Shown: positions 49,691-61,421, counted from the first letter of the stretch. The stretch: 64,000 bases of DNA from an uncultured Psychrobacter sp. (GCF_947488565.1 NZ_CANKZC010000007.1:19901-83900); one strand, 5' to 3'. The notes: a model not told the origin generated them from the letters alone. Made by a program: numbers and translations.

Positions 49691-49844
49691 ATAGACTAAC
49701 AGTCGTAGAGTTGACACTCATGCTTGTGAGTAGACAATACTGTAAGATGGCTAAACTCTTGTTATAATAATGCCTTTATATGAGGCATAGCCTTCTTATA
49801 TAGATCATACAAACATTACTTTTAATATAATAATAGGATTTTTT

Positions 49845-50096
49845 ATGAGCATGAACGCTGATGATTTGATTGCATTTTTACAGCAGCATTTCCCAGATGC
49901 TTTTATTCAAGCTGCCAATCAAGGCAATAAGTTTGATGTACGTGTCGTCGATGCCAGCTTTGAGGGCAAACGTGCGGTACAGCGACAGCAAGCTATTTAT
50001 GGCTTGGTAAATGATAAGATTGCCAGCGGTGACATTCATGCGCTCAATATTCAAGCATTGACGCCTGCTGAGTGGGAAGCACAGTCTCAAGGTTAA
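49845..50096 (+). CDS. ibaG: BolA-family protein IbaG
   Basis: 83 residues. FDVRVVDASFEGKRAVQRQQAIYGLVNDKIASGDIHALNIQALTP is the BolA pattern in its short IbaG form. It lies directly upstream of murA as in E. coli. BolA proteins bind monothiol glutaredoxins and take part in iron-sulfur and acid-stress responses. TAGGA precedes the start. Confidence 0.93.
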   Translation: MSMNADDLIAFLQQHFPDAFIQAANQGNKFDVRVVDASFEGKRAVQRQQAIYGLVNDKIASGDIHALNIQALTPAEWEAQSQG

Positions 50097-50166
50097 ACGG
50101 TTCTTATTTTTATAATGCAAGCTTTTGATTTTTATTCATCGCATTCTTCTTCACATATATAGCTAG

Positions 50167-51447
<1,281 letters not shown>

Positions 51448-51499
51448 ATTTATAATATCTTGCGTAGGGCGCTTATTTTTATCAGCGGTATAACACACA

Positions 51500-51518
51500 G
51501 TCCCTAACCTTTAGGGAC
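51500..51518 (+). promoter_or_regulatory. Compact hairpin in the murA-hisG spacer
   Basis: GTCCCTAA (51500-51507) pairs exactly with TTAGGGAC (51511-51518) around CCT, 28 nt before the hisG ATG. Only a weak T-rich stretch follows, so it may be a leader structure rather than a terminator. Confidence 0.55.
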
Positions 51519-51546
51519 ATCAATTTTATATGGACACCTTGTCATT

Positions 51547-52242
51547 ATGACTGAGCAAAATGAACGCTTACAGACTAACGACTTATTAAATGAAGTAGAC
51601 AATGAGTTTAATGGCCTCACTTTAGCATTATCAAAAGGTCGTATTTTAGAAGAGACAATGCCGCTACTACAGGCGGCTGGCGTTGATTTACTAGAAGACC
51701 CTGATGCATCACGTAAACTTATCTTCCCTACCTCAAACCCAAACGTGCGTGTACTTATCCTGCGCGCTAGTGATGTGCCAACCTATGTAGAACATGGCGC
51801 CGCTGATTTTGGGGTAGCAGGTAAAGACGTACTTCTTGAACACGGTGCCAATCATGTCTATGAATTGTTAGACTTAAAGATTGCTCAATGTAAGCTTATG
51901 ACAGCAGGCGTAAAAGATGCAGCATTGCCCAATCGTCGTCTGCGTATTGCGACCAAATATGTCAATGTTGCTCGTGCCTACTTTGCCAGTCAAGGCCAGC
52001 AAGTAGACGTGATCAAGCTTTATGGTTCTATGGAGCTTGCACCGTTAGTCGGTTTGGGTGACTTGATCGTTGATGTGGTCGATACGGGCAATACACTACG
52101 AGCGAACGGTCTAGAGCCGCGTGAGCATATTTGTGATGTATCATCTCGTTTGATCGTTAACCAAGTCAGCTATAAGCGTAAGTTTGCGCTACTCGAGCCT
52201 ATTCTTGAGAGCTTTAAAAACAGTATTGCGGCTGCTTCTTGA
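51547..52242 (+). CDS. hisG: ATP phosphoribosyltransferase, short (HisZ-dependent) form
   Basis: 231 residues. [31 protein letters not shown] and [17 protein letters not shown] are HisG blocks. The C-terminal regulatory domain of the long form is missing, so it should need HisZ, which is not in this window. First step of histidine synthesis. hisD and hisC follow, each behind a gap, and a strong terminator ends hisG. Confidence 0.95.
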   Translation: MTEQNERLQTNDLLNEVDNEFNGLTLALSKGRILEETMPLLQAAGVDLLEDPDASRKLIFPTSNPNVRVLILRASDVPTYVEHGAADFGVAGKDVLLEHGANHVYELLDLKIAQCKLMTAGVKDAALPNRRLRIATKYVNVARAYFASQGQQVDVIKLYGSMELAPLVGLGDLIVDVVDTGNTLRANGLEPREHICDVSSRLIVNQVSYKRKFALLEPILESFKNSIAAAS

Positions 52243-52318
52243 TTATCACATGGTTGATCAATATTGAACGTAGATCATACTTATTATTAATAATATAAAA
52301 GGATGTTATGTGAGTTTT

Positions 52319-52369
52319 AAAACCAGTTTGGCGTTCTATAATGAATATAGCGTGCTAAACTGGTTTTTT
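52319..52369 (+). terminator. Terminator of hisG with a nested stem
   Basis: AAAACCAGTTT pairs with AAACTGGTTTT; inside, CTATA and TATAG form a second stem; a T-run follows. Confidence 0.85.
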
Positions 52370-52512
52370 AGTAGATAACTACTGAGAAAACTTCATTGTC
52401 ATTTAGCTAAAATAGCTATAGTTAGTTTATTAGAAGCTATTATTACGGTTTAATTGTTTTCGTAGTTTTTACTTTCTCAGCAGTCTTTTTGGCTTAAACA
52501 CAGGATTAGATC

Positions 52513-53808
52513 ATGCGCCAGTTAAGTACCCAAGATACCGATTTTGAACAGCAGTTAAAGGATCTGCTGGCCTTTGAGACAGTCAATGATGTTGATCTGT
52601 TAAAGACTGTTGATGATATCATTGCTCAGGTACGTCATGATGGTGATAAGGTGGTGCTAGCATTGACCCAAAAGTTTGATCAGCATCCAGCAACGACGAT
52701 ACAAGAGTTAGAATTGTCTAAACAATCACTCGCTGAAGCTTTTGACAGTTTAGACGAAAAAGTGAAGTCGGCACTGACCACAGCAGCGACGCGTGTGCAG
52801 ACGTTTCATAAACGTCAAGTTCAAGAAACATGGCAATATGAAGATGAGTTGGGAAATCGCTTAGGACAAAAAGTGACGCCGCTTGATCGCGTGGGTATTT
52901 ATGTACCAGGCGGGCTCGCATCTTATCCATCTTCTGTACTGATGAATGCTATTCCTGCAAAAGTCGCTGGCGTCACAGAAGTTATCATGGTTGTGCCAGC
53001 CCCCAATGGCGTACTAAACCCCTTAGTATTGGCAGCCGCGCATTTGGCACAAGTCGATCGCGTGTTTACGATTGGTGGCGCTCAGGCCGTGGCAGCGTTA
53101 GCGTATGGTACCAAAACTATTCCAGCGGTAGACAAAATCACTGGTCCTGGCAATAAGTATGTGGCAGCCGCCAAACGAGCCGTATTTGGGCAGGTAGGTA
53201 TCGATATGATAGCTGGTCCCTCTGAAGTGCTGGTGTATGCAGAAGGTGAAGCGCATGACCGTGCCGATTGGTTAGCCATGGATCTGTTGTCTCAAGCTGA
53301 GCATGACCGTATTGCTCAAGCGATTTTTGTGACGACAAGCAGCGAGCAGTTAGCACAAGTCGCTACAGAGATTGAAAACGCACTGGCAGAATTGCCAAAA
53401 GCAGATATCGCTCGCGACTCATTACAGAATCGTGGCGCGCTTATCCTAGTCAAAGATAGAAGCGAGGGTATGGCTTTAATCAATCGTATTGCGCCTGAGC
53501 ATTTAGAGCTGTCTGTTGATGACCCCGATGCGCTACTCGATGATATTCGTCATGCGGGTGCTATCTTTATGGGACGTCATACGCCTGAGGCAATCGGTGA
53601 CTACTGTGCAGGGCCCAATCATGTGCTACCAACCTCAGGGACTGCGCGTTTTTCTTCGCCGCTCGGTGTATACGATTTTCAAAAGAAATCATCTATCATT
53701 TATTGTAGTGAAGGCGGTAGCAAGCCATTGGCTGAGACCGCTGACATTTTAGCGCAGCACGAAGACTTAGAAGCTCATGCGCGCTCAGCTCGTTATCGTT
53801 ACCAGTAA
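52513..53808 (+). CDS. hisD: Histidinol dehydrogenase
   Basis: 431 residues. [58 protein letters not shown] and [22 protein letters not shown] are the standard blocks, including the zinc and catalytic histidines. It oxidises histidinol to histidine in two steps. It is separated from hisG by a terminator, so it has its own promoter in the 270-bp gap. Confidence 0.98.
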   Translation: MRQLSTQDTDFEQQLKDLLAFETVNDVDLLKTVDDIIAQVRHDGDKVVLALTQKFDQHPATTIQELELSKQSLAEAFDSLDEKVKSALTTAATRVQTFHKRQVQETWQYEDELGNRLGQKVTPLDRVGIYVPGGLASYPSSVLMNAIPAKVAGVTEVIMVVPAPNGVLNPLVLAAAHLAQVDRVFTIGGAQAVAALAYGTKTIPAVDKITGPGNKYVAAAKRAVFGQVGIDMIAGPSEVLVYAEGEAHDRADWLAMDLLSQAEHDRIAQAIFVTTSSEQLAQVATEIENALAELPKADIARDSLQNRGALILVKDRSEGMALINRIAPEHLELSVDDPDALLDDIRHAGAIFMGRHTPEAIGDYCAGPNHVLPTSGTARFSSPLGVYDFQKKSSIIYCSEGGSKPLAETADILAQHEDLEAHARSARYRYQ

Positions 53809-53982
53809 AATACCTATACATAGACGTTATATAGACAGAATAGCGGATATAAAGAACCCTTTATCAGAAATATATAGTGGTTATAACTGAGGCTGTATAG
53901 AATTTAATAAGATATCATCAAAACATTATTATTACTGTCATTTTAGGTCTTGCAACCCTTTTAGCTACTAGTAGGATAACTT

Positions 53983-55131
53983 ATGAGTGAACAAAAAGTT
54001 GATACCAGACTTTGGTCGTCTAAAGCACGTAACTTGTCACCTTACGTCCCTGGTGAGCAGCCCCAGCATGCCAATTTGTGTAAACTAAACACCAATGAAA
54101 ACCCATTTCCACCATCTCCGAAGGTAGGGGAGGCCATTGCTAACGTCTTAGAGCAGCAGGCTTATGATTTACGTCTGTATCCAGCCCCTGAATCTGATGA
54201 TCTGCGTGCATCATTAGCCGAGTTATATAATCTTGATATAAACGAGGTATTTGTCGGTAATGGCTCGGATGAAGTTCTCGCTTTAGTATTTGCCAGCTTT
54301 TTTCTAAAAGAGCGTCCTGTATTAGCACCAGATATCAGCTACAGCTTTTATCCTGTTTATGCGCAGACTTTCGGTGTAGAGCTGGTACAGATTGCATTGG
54401 AAGATGATTTTAGTATCGATCCCGATGCTTATCGTCAGCCTTGTAGCGGTATCATTATTGCCAATCCCAATGCGCCAACAGGTCTATTATTATCGCTTGC
54501 CGATATTCGTAAACTTGCCAGCGAGCACTCCAATTCAGTGATAGTCATTGATGAAGCTTATATTGACTTTGCTTGTATAGATGAGACCAACTCTAGCACG
54601 CAAGTTTCAGCAGTCAGTTTGATCAACGAGTTCGATAATATATTGGTGACTCAAACCTTTTCAAAGTCTCGATCACTTGCTGGACTACGTGTGGGTATGG
54701 CTTTTGGTAATGCCTCATTAATCGAGGCGTTGACGCGTATGAAGAATAGCTTTAATAGCTATCCATTAGATAAGTTAGCGCAAGCTGGAGCAACTGCTAG
54801 CGTTTTAGATAATGATTATTTTGAGCAAACCCGCCAACAAGTCATTGATCTGCGCAAGTCATTGACGACTCAGCTAACAACACTTGGCTATCAAGTACTG
54901 CCATCGCATGCCAACTTTGTATTTGCTCGTCCTAAAGATGGAAATGCAAGCGCAGTGGCCGCTAAGTTACGCGAGCAAGGCATCATTGTGCGTCATTTTG
55001 ATAAGCCGCGCATTCAAGAATACCTTCGTATTACTGTTGGTACGCAAGCACAGCATGAGCGCTTGATTGATGCACTGACCGCTATGCAAACGTATAGCGA
55101 AGATAGTGAGACTATCTCAAATATGGGCTAA
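53983..55131 (+). CDS. hisC: Histidinol-phosphate aminotransferase
   Basis: 382 residues. LNTNENPFPPSPKV, VFVGNGSDEVLAL, VIDEAYIDF and the PLP lysine in TFSKSRSLAGLRVG are the class I/II aminotransferase pattern of HisC. ReactiON partner is imidazole acetol phosphate. It follows hisD after 174 bp. TAGGATAAC precedes the start. Confidence 0.96.
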   Translation: MSEQKVDTRLWSSKARNLSPYVPGEQPQHANLCKLNTNENPFPPSPKVGEAIANVLEQQAYDLRLYPAPESDDLRASLAELYNLDINEVFVGNGSDEVLALVFASFFLKERPVLAPDISYSFYPVYAQTFGVELVQIALEDDFSIDPDAYRQPCSGIIIANPNAPTGLLLSLADIRKLASEHSNSVIVIDEAYIDFACIDETNSSTQVSAVSLINEFDNILVTQTFSKSRSLAGLRVGMAFGNASLIEALTRMKNSFNSYPLDKLAQAGATASVLDNDYFEQTRQQVIDLRKSLTTQLTTLGYQVLPSHANFVFARPKDGNASAVAAKLREQGIIVRHFDKPRIQEYLRITVGTQAQHERLIDALTAMQTYSEDSETISNMG

Positions 55132-55179
55132 GTTTTCGTCAGGACAATATTAAATGATTGGTTGATAGCAGAGTTCACT

Positions 55180-55223
55180 ATATAAGATTTGCATGCCGAA
55201 ATATTTGGTACAAATTCTTATAT
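55180..55223. repeat. Inverted repeat at the hisC/pabB convergence
   Basis: ATATAAGATTTG (55180-55191) pairs with CAAATTCTTATAT (55211-55223) with one bulged base. The right arm includes the pabB stop codon. AT-rich and without a T-run, so its role as terminator is uncertain. Confidence 0.4.
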
Positions 55224-56927
55224 GATGTCTGATTGGTTCAATACGTTTAGTAGATTGCCCACTTTGTCGAGACACTCTTGATATTCTTCTTCAAGATCAG
55301 AAGCGACAGTGATACCGCCGCCTGCCCATAAGCTGACCTCTGTCTCGGTATTTGCTAAGTTATTAGCTTGCAACGTACGAATGAGTACATTCCACTGTCC
55401 ACTTCCATCAAAATTCATATAGCCCATGGTGCCACAATAGGCACCACGCGGTGCTGTTTCTAATTCAGAAATAATTTCAACGGCGCGTTTTTTGGGTGTA
55501 CCAGTGATTGAACCTGCAGGTAGACTGCCAAACAATACGGCTAATGGGTGAGTCTCTACTCTGAGCTCGGCGGTGATGGTACTTACCATATGATGGACAT
55601 TACTAAAGCTTTCGATAGCGAACAGATGCGGCACTTTCACACTGCCAGTTTTGGCATATTTACCTAAGTCATTACGCAATAAATCAACAATCATAACGTT
55701 CTCAGCTCGATCTTTATCACTGTCAATGAGTTGCTGCTTTAACATTAAGTCTTGCTTATCAGTGCTACCTCTAGGACGCGTGCCTTTAATAGGCTTTGTA
55801 ATAATATGGTGAGAGCCTGTAGCCGTACTGTTTATAAAAGTAAAAAACAGCTCAGGTGAACAGCTTAATATCTCAAAGCTTAAAGGTGAGTTGTTAAGCT
55901 CTTTAACGCTTTTAGTATGATTATTAGCTACTAAATGCTCAGGTTTTTCATCATCTAAATGATTGTGAGCTCCTAAGTAGCCTGCAAATGGTGCTTGTGT
56001 ATTTTGGTATAGGGCAGGTAGGTAATCGATAAGAGACGTCATAGAGCTGTTATTGTCATATGAGCCATCCAACTTATGAAGACAACCTTGCCATGCTTGC
56101 GTCAGATTGATTTGGTAACAATCGCCCTGTTGTAGATAGTCTTGGGTTTTTCTAAAAGCATTATAGTAGTCCCTTTTATGCCACTGTGCATTTAATATTA
56201 AGGGCGTCAGTTGACAGTGAATAACCTGGGCTATTGTTTTTATATTAGACAACTCAAGGTCTAATGCATCCAAATACGATATAAGCTTAGCTACTGCCAA
56301 GTTTGTTAATGGGCTATCAACATCTGATTTTATAGTATTTAACGTCCAGCCAGCTTTGTTTATAACAGACTGAGTCAAGTATATATCGTAATGCCCTAAG
56401 ACAGCACAAGGCTGCGCTGCCAGCTCGATTTTAGCTGCTGGACTCAGCTCATGCGCGGCAATATCATAACCAATAAAACCTACTAAACCGTGATGATAAT
56501 TTGGCTTCTCATAGAGTGTGTTTAGAGAGTTTAAAGCAGTATTGTTAGCCTCATGAGCTCGACTATAAACAATTAACTCGTCCTGCCACTTGGTATAACT
56601 CATATATGCTGTCGTAACAGCATTCTCATCATTGCGGCAGTGTTTTATTACTTTATAGGTAGGCGGCTGTGTATGAGAGGTTTGATTATGAGCAGGATAT
56701 ACAGACCAGCTTACTTTGGGTAGTAGGCCAATCACAGGATGTCCATCATTATTTAGCCAGACTAATTGCCAGTTTGCATTGCTATCTTTTGCAAGCAAAT
56801 GCTGCTGTAGTTTTGGTAGCAGTTCTGTGGCCGACAACTCGCCAAAACGCCAGCTATTTTTGATAGCTGGCGTTTGTACAAAGTGAGTCTGTTTGGTCGT
56901 ATCTTGAAAAGCGTTCGGTGCAAGCAT
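55218..56927 (-). CDS. pabB: Aminodeoxychorismate synthase component I
   Basis: 569 residues, roughly 100 more than usual. The chorismate-binding core has GDCYQINLTQ, TKPIKGTRPRG with the active lysine at about 381, AENVMIVDLLRNDLG, GSITGTPKKRAVEII and WAGGGIT. PIKGT, rather than PIAGT, points to PabB over anthranilate synthase. A low-complexity insertion at about 318-350 separates APFAGYLG from FEILSCSPE. It aminates chorismate for folate synthesis with a PabA partner elsewhere. It starts 3 bp after the fabB stop, so it is co-translated. Confidence 0.9.
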   Translation of the reverse strand: MLAPNAFQDTTKQTHFVQTPAIKNSWRFGELSATELLPKLQQHLLAKDSNANWQLVWLNNDGHPVIGLLPKVSWSVYPAHNQTSHTQPPTYKVIKHCRNDENAVTTAYMSYTKWQDELIVYSRAHEANNTALNSLNTLYEKPNYHHGLVGFIGYDIAAHELSPAAKIELAAQPCAVLGHYDIYLTQSVINKAGWTLNTIKSDVDSPLTNLAVAKLISYLDALDLELSNIKTIAQVIHCQLTPLILNAQWHKRDYYNAFRKTQDYLQQGDCYQINLTQAWQGCLHKLDGSYDNNSSMTSLIDYLPALYQNTQAPFAGYLGAHNHLDDEKPEHLVANNHTKSVKELNNSPLSFEILSCSPELFFTFINSTATGSHHIITKPIKGTRPRGSTDKQDLMLKQQLIDSDKDRAENVMIVDLLRNDLGKYAKTGSVKVPHLFAIESFSNVHHMVSTITAELRVETHPLAVLFGSLPAGSITGTPKKRAVEIISELETAPRGAYCGTMGYMNFDGSGQWNVLIRTLQANNLANTETEVSLWAGGGITVASDLEEEYQECLDKVGNLLNVLNQSDII

Positions 56928-56930
56928 GTT

Positions 56931-58181
56931 TTAAGCGTCAAACCTTTTAATAATCAAGGTCGCGTTAGTACCACCAAACCCAAAGCTATTACTCATCAGG
57001 GTGTCTAGCTGGGTTTCACGTAGCTCAGTGACGATATCAAACGGTGCTGCTGCCTCATCGATATTTTCGATGTTGATACTTGGCGCGATAAAATCTTCTT
57101 GTAGCATAAGCAAGCAATAGATTAACTCTTGCGCGCCAACTGCTCCTAGGCTATGACCTGTCATTGATTTGGTTGAGCTAATAGGGGGAACAGAGTTTTG
57201 CGTGGTAGGGTCAGCATCAGAGCAAAATACTTTGGCGATGGCTTTTAGCTCAGTAATATCCCCTAACGGTGTACTGGTACCATGAGTATTGATATAGTCA
57301 ACACGCTCTAATCCTGCTTGATCTAACGCCTGCTGCATACAACGTACCGCACCTTCTCCACTCGGAGCAACCATTTCTGCGCCATCAGAGCTGGCACCGT
57401 AGCCGACGATCTCAGCCAAAATATTTGCGCCACGCGCTTTGGCATGCTCGAGACTCTCAACCACTACCATTGCACCGCCACCAGCAATTACAAAGCCATC
57501 ACGATCTTTATCATAAGCGCGTGAAGATTGTTTGGGTACATCGTTGTACTGAGTACTCATGGCACCCATAGCATCAAACATACAAGACTGGGTCCAATCT
57601 TCAGCTTCACTACCACCAGCAAGTACCACATCAGCCTTACCCAATTGAATAAGCTCAGCTGCATGTCCAATACAATGGGTTGATGTTGCACAAGCTGAAG
57701 AAATAGAGTAGGAAACCCCTTGGATTTTTAGTCCAGTTGCAAGCGCAGCTGATACCGAACTACTCATAGTCTTAGGTACTGCCATTGCACCGACCCCACG
57801 TAAACCTTTTTCACGCATAGAATCAACAGCACTGACAACATCTCCTGTCGATGCGCCACCCGAGCCTGCAACCACGCCAACACGCGGATTATGATTGATG
57901 GTCTCAAGGGACAATCCAGACTGTTTGATAGCCGCCAACGCACTCACATACGCATAAAGGCTTGCATCGCTGAAAAAACGCTTTAACTTACGATCAATAC
58001 CGGAAGTGTCTAACGCAGTCTTATCGATGCTACCACTAACTTGCGACTTAAACCCTTGTTCAGCATAAGTCTCATTGAATCTAATGCCAGACTCTCCTTG
58101 CTTAAGAGCAGATGTAACGGCGTCTAAATCATGTCCGATACAAGAGACAATCCCTGCTCCAGTAATCACAACTCGGCGCAT
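56931..58181 (-). CDS. fabB: Beta-ketoacyl-ACP synthase I-type enzyme
   Basis: 416 residues. Cys164 is in [14 protein letters not shown]. The catalytic histidines are in [11 protein letters not shown] and [15 protein letters not shown], and [13 protein letters not shown] ends the protein. FabB rather than FabF is favoured by [15 protein letters not shown] and the overall pattern, without proof. It elongates fatty acids. pabB follows in the same transcript. No fabA is adjacent. Confidence 0.9.
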   Translation of the reverse strand: MRRVVITGAGIVSCIGHDLDAVTSALKQGESGIRFNETYAEQGFKSQVSGSIDKTALDTSGIDRKLKRFFSDASLYAYVSALAAIKQSGLSLETINHNPRVGVVAGSGGASTGDVVSAVDSMREKGLRGVGAMAVPKTMSSSVSAALATGLKIQGVSYSISSACATSTHCIGHAAELIQLGKADVVLAGGSEAEDWTQSCMFDAMGAMSTQYNDVPKQSSRAYDKDRDGFVIAGGGAMVVVESLEHAKARGANILAEIVGYGASSDGAEMVAPSGEGAVRCMQQALDQAGLERVDYINTHGTSTPLGDITELKAIAKVFCSDADPTTQNSVPPISSTKSMTGHSLGAVGAQELIYCLLMLQEDFIAPSINIENIDEAAAPFDIVTELRETQLDTLMSNSFGFGGTNATLIIKRFDA

Positions 58182-58658
58182 ATTCCATTCCTTATAATAA
58201 TAAATTACTATCGATATATCTAAAAATTACTGACCAATATCTATAACTATAATTTAACCATATATAGATTTGCAGGTTATTACGTCAATATTACAACAAC
58301 GTATTAACGAAGCAAAAACTGTACTTAAGTACAAACGTTATAATATGTTCTATTATAGCATTCCTAGATAAAGTAGATGGGTTAAAAATCTAACTTATAT
58401 ACAGTATGGAGGATAAGTAAGAATAGAAATAAACCACACTCTTGGATACAAATTTTGCGACATTAATAACATTGTTCACACTGACATAGAGTCTAAGAAA
58501 TAGATAAGATAACGGCTCAAACACTGATATAAGTACGTATCATTGTTCTTTTTGCCCATATTTACTAGTATGTTAATATATCTAATATATGACTACATAA
58601 AGTAAAGGCATACCGACTAATTATTAGGTTGTTTAACCACCATTTTAAGGATATAACG
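58182..58658. promoter_or_regulatory. Divergent regulatory region between fabB and the EcsC gene
   Basis: About 475 bp, AT-rich, without a gene. A 14-bp perfect palindrome TGTACTTAAGTACA lies at 58320-58333. On the minus strand a TTGACG near 58290 with TATATA 17-18 bp later could drive fabB; the palindrome is then upstream of it. Confidence 0.45.
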
Positions 58659-59789
58659 ATGGCAAAGCGTAGTACTCTCTCTCAAGGTATCAATACTATT
58701 GGTCATTTTACTCGTAATAATCTTGAGCGTATGGGCTCGCTCATTGATAGTGCTAATGCTAAAGCAGGTAAACCACGTCAATATAAAGCGGTAAATTTGG
58801 GCGATGAAGACTTCCAACAAGATCTGTTCCGGGAGCAAACCTTAAAAACGACCCAGCAGCTATTAGGTTCACGCTTTGCCACCTATGGTAAATATGCTAA
58901 AAAAGTTGTTCCTAATAGTTTGTTCAAATCTGTATTAGACAGCTCTTTTGTTCAGGTTGCAAAACTTGCAGCGAGCTGGAGTCAACTAGACTTACCTAAT
59001 GAGCATCGTTTTGCTGATATTACTGCATTGGATGATGAAGAGCGTTATGCATTAGCGACTGATATTGCTAACCAGAATAGAGCGTTGGCGACTTTGGGCG
59101 GTTTGACGGGCTTAGCAGGGTTGCCAGGATTGTTGGCTGATACGCTATGGTTGCTATTGGTGTCTTTACGCTCTGTTTATCAATTAGCGGCTGTTTACGA
59201 TCAACCTTTAACGGGTAAACAAGGTATAAAAATGGCTTATGAGCTGCTTGCCAGTGCAGATTTGAGCAAAATGCAAGAAAAACAAGCCCTATTGGCAGGT
59301 ATTGGGGTAGGAAAAGGCCTACTTGATAATGCTCAAAGTCGCGGTTTGCACAGCGAGTTACAGAACCTTGGGCTCAAAAACCAAAATGTTAATTTTTATG
59401 CAGAGCAAATAGATAACATTGCTGGACAAGTAGGGTTTGATTTGGATCAAGTCGATTTAACATGGTTACGTCGTTTGTTACCCGTGTCAGCGGTAGCTGT
59501 TGGTATGCATTATAATAGTCGTTTGATTGATGAAGTGCTTGGCGTTGCTCAAGCGACTTTTGCGCCAGAGCCAAAACTTGCCAATCGTTTTATTACTGAT
59601 GATAGTAGCAGTGAAGAACAAGTCAAACAAATGGCAAGCGATGAAGACTCAAATGAAGAAAGTAAGTCAGAAGAGTCCGACAGTGATTCTATACAAGAAG
59701 AATCCGATACGTCGACTAAAAATGATAATAATGACAATAAAGCAGATGATAAAACCGTTGACGCCAAGAACAAAGCAGATACTAAGTAG
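58659..59789 (+). CDS. EcsC-family protein
   Basis: 376 residues from the ATG at 58659, which follows AAGGA; an in-frame earlier start at 58629 is less likely. The core (about 120-300) has ATLGGLTGLAGLPGLLADTLWLLLVSLRSVYQLAAVYD and later YELLASADLSKMQEKQ, typical of EcsC. The hydrophobic stretch could be membrane-embedded. The last 60 residues are a Ser/Asp/Glu/Lys tail. Function is not established. Confidence 0.8.
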   Translation: MAKRSTLSQGINTIGHFTRNNLERMGSLIDSANAKAGKPRQYKAVNLGDEDFQQDLFREQTLKTTQQLLGSRFATYGKYAKKVVPNSLFKSVLDSSFVQVAKLAASWSQLDLPNEHRFADITALDDEERYALATDIANQNRALATLGGLTGLAGLPGLLADTLWLLLVSLRSVYQLAAVYDQPLTGKQGIKMAYELLASADLSKMQEKQALLAGIGVGKGLLDNAQSRGLHSELQNLGLKNQNVNFYAEQIDNIAGQVGFDLDQVDLTWLRRLLPVSAVAVGMHYNSRLIDEVLGVAQATFAPEPKLANRFITDDSSSEEQVKQMASDEDSNEESKSEESDSDSIQEESDTSTKNDNNDNKADDKTVDAKNKADTK

Positions 59790-60031
59790 ATGAGCATAGC
59801 GTTGACTGGTAACATATTATCCAAAACGCAGTAAACATACCTAGAGCTGTCTTGAAAAGTAAGCTGGCAACGCCATATATACGATAACAAGCCTAGTACT
59901 CAATAATTTTTCAGAAGTAGGTAGTAAGCTTTTTATGTGTACATTTAATGCTTTGTAATATCACTAACTGGTAGCAAGTATACTTGATACATATATTTTA
60001 GGTATTGTAAAGTAGCATTGTCTATAAGTAG
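59790..60031. other. Spacer upstream of the str operon promoter
   Basis: No gene and no clear terminator after the EcsC gene. Confidence 0.4.
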
Positions 60032-60060
60032 TTGAAATAGCAGTAACAACTCTTTATAAT
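60032..60060 (+). promoter_or_regulatory. Sigma-70 promoter of the str operon
   Basis: TTGAAA (60032-60037), 17-bp spacer, TATAAT (60055-60060). This is close to consensus. Confidence 0.78.
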
Positions 60061-60070
60061 ACATTGTCCT

Positions 60071-60132
60071 AAAAATGGGTACCCCAAAATTTTCATGTTT
60101 ATGGAAAGGATGGCAGGTTTGCCCATTTTTTT
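60071..60132 (+). promoter_or_regulatory. Structured leader upstream of rpsL
   Basis: AAAAATGGG (60071-60079) can pair with CCCATTTTT (60122-60130). A smaller stem GGCAGGTTTGCC followed by a T-run could compete with it, an attenuator-like layout. An ATG at 60095 opens a 29-codon frame that runs into rpsL out of frame. Confidence 0.45.
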
Positions 60133-60162
60133 GTTTTATACCAAACGGGAGAAGGATGCCTT

Positions 60163-60537
60163 ATGGCAACAACTAACCAATTGATTCGTAAGGGTCGCAA
60201 AACCATCAAGGAAAAGTCAAAAGTTCCTGCGTTACAAGCGTGCCCACAACGCCGTGGTGTATGTACTCGTGTATATACTACTACGCCAAAAAAACCCAAC
60301 TCAGCAATGCGTAAAGTTTGCCGTGTACGTTTGACTTCAGGTTATGAAGTATCAAGCTATATCGGTGGTGAAGGTCACAACTTACAAGAGCATAGTGTTG
60401 TACTTATCCGCGGTGGTCGTGTAAAAGATCTACCAGGTGTACGTTATCACACTGTTCGCGGCGCATTAGACTGTGCAGGCGTTAAAGACCGTAAGCAAGG
60501 TCGTTCTAAATATGGTGCGAAGAAGCCTAAAGCTTAA
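60163..60537 (+). CDS. rpsL: 30S ribosomal protein S12
   Basis: 124 residues. [18 protein letters not shown] holds the Lys of the streptomycin site, and [15 protein letters not shown] follows. The lysine in PKKPNSA is the wild-type, streptomycin-sensitive residue (family knowledge). GAGAAGGA precedes the start. First gene of the str operon. Confidence 0.99.
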   Translation: MATTNQLIRKGRKTIKEKSKVPALQACPQRRGVCTRVYTTTPKKPNSAMRKVCRVRLTSGYEVSSYIGGEGHNLQEHSVVLIRGGRVKDLPGVRYHTVRGALDCAGVKDRKQGRSKYGAKKPKA

Positions 60538-60740
60538 TATTATATTAGCCCCGCTTAATCGTATCACCCATTAACTGTGCATGGGCTTGGTGTTAACCGC
60601 TTTATTGATAAGACCAATAATAGGTCGTTATAACATACCGCCATGCAGTAAGGCTGACTGACAACTTGATATATCACCTACATTATTAAATGGTGCCATG
60701 TTGTGAATGTCGGACACTCCTGAAGACAAGGAAATTTATT

Positions 60741-61214
60741 ATGCCAAGACGTCGCGTCGTTGCTACCCGTGAGATCCTTCCAGATCCTAAGTTTGGTAGC
60801 CAAACCATCGCTAAATTCATCAACCATGTAATGAGTGATGGTAAAAAGTCTACTGCCGAACGTATCGTTTATGGTGCGCTTGATACAGTTAGTCAAAAGC
60901 GTAACATCGAAGATCCAGTATCTTTTTTCGAAGAAGTTTTAGAAAATGTACGTCCTATGGTTGAAGTGAAAGCTCGCCGTGTTGGTGGTGCAACCTATCA
61001 AGTACCAATGGAAGTACGCCCCTCCCGTCGTACCGCATTGGCTATGCGTTGGTTGGCTGAAGCTGCTGCTAAACGTTCTGAAAAATCAATGTCTTTACGC
61101 CTTGCTGGCGAATTGTCTGATGCTTCAGAAGGTAAAGGCAATGCTATGAAAAAGCGTGATGAAGTTCACCGTATGGCAGATGCAAACAAAGCATTCTCTC
61201 ATTATCGCTTCTAA
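60741..61214 (+). CDS. rpsG: 30S ribosomal protein S7
   Basis: 157 residues from the ATG at 60741, after AAGGAAA; the frame runs further upstream but S7 starts [45 protein letters not shown] is the classic S7 block. The 203-bp rpsL-rpsG spacer may hold an S7 control element, as in E. coli. S7 nucleates the 30S head. Confidence 0.99.
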   Translation: MPRRRVVATREILPDPKFGSQTIAKFINHVMSDGKKSTAERIVYGALDTVSQKRNIEDPVSFFEEVLENVRPMVEVKARRVGGATYQVPMEVRPSRRTALAMRWLAEAAAKRSEKSMSLRLAGELSDASEGKGNAMKKRDEVHRMADANKAFSHYRF

Positions 61215-61296
61215 GCCGCTTACTAATAGTGCTCTACATTAAGTTATAGATTGATAGATCGCTTTAACTGATTTTATATTTTCTATTCTACTGATT

Positions 61297-61421
61297 GCCG
61301 CCACTCTTTATCCAGTTTATAAAAGGTTTAGCCTATTTTTAACTGGGTGGCGGCTATCTATCAAGATGTTTTCTAGCAATGGTCCTTTTTAAATAAACAA
61401 ATTACCTATTAGAAAACATCT
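61297..61421 (+). repeat. Two consecutive stem-loops between rpsG and fusA
   Basis: Stem 1: GCCGCCAC (61297-61304) and CCAGTT (61312-61317) pair with AACTGG and GTGGCGGC (61341-61354). Stem 2: AGATGTTTTCTA (61364-61375) pairs exactly with TAGAAAACATCT (61410-61421). Neither is followed by a clean T-run. The spacer is 365 bp with no gene. Confidence 0.65.

Noticed and set aside
60690-60740. N-terminal extension of S7
   Set aside because: S7 is strongly conserved from MPRRR, and the ribosome site supports 60741.
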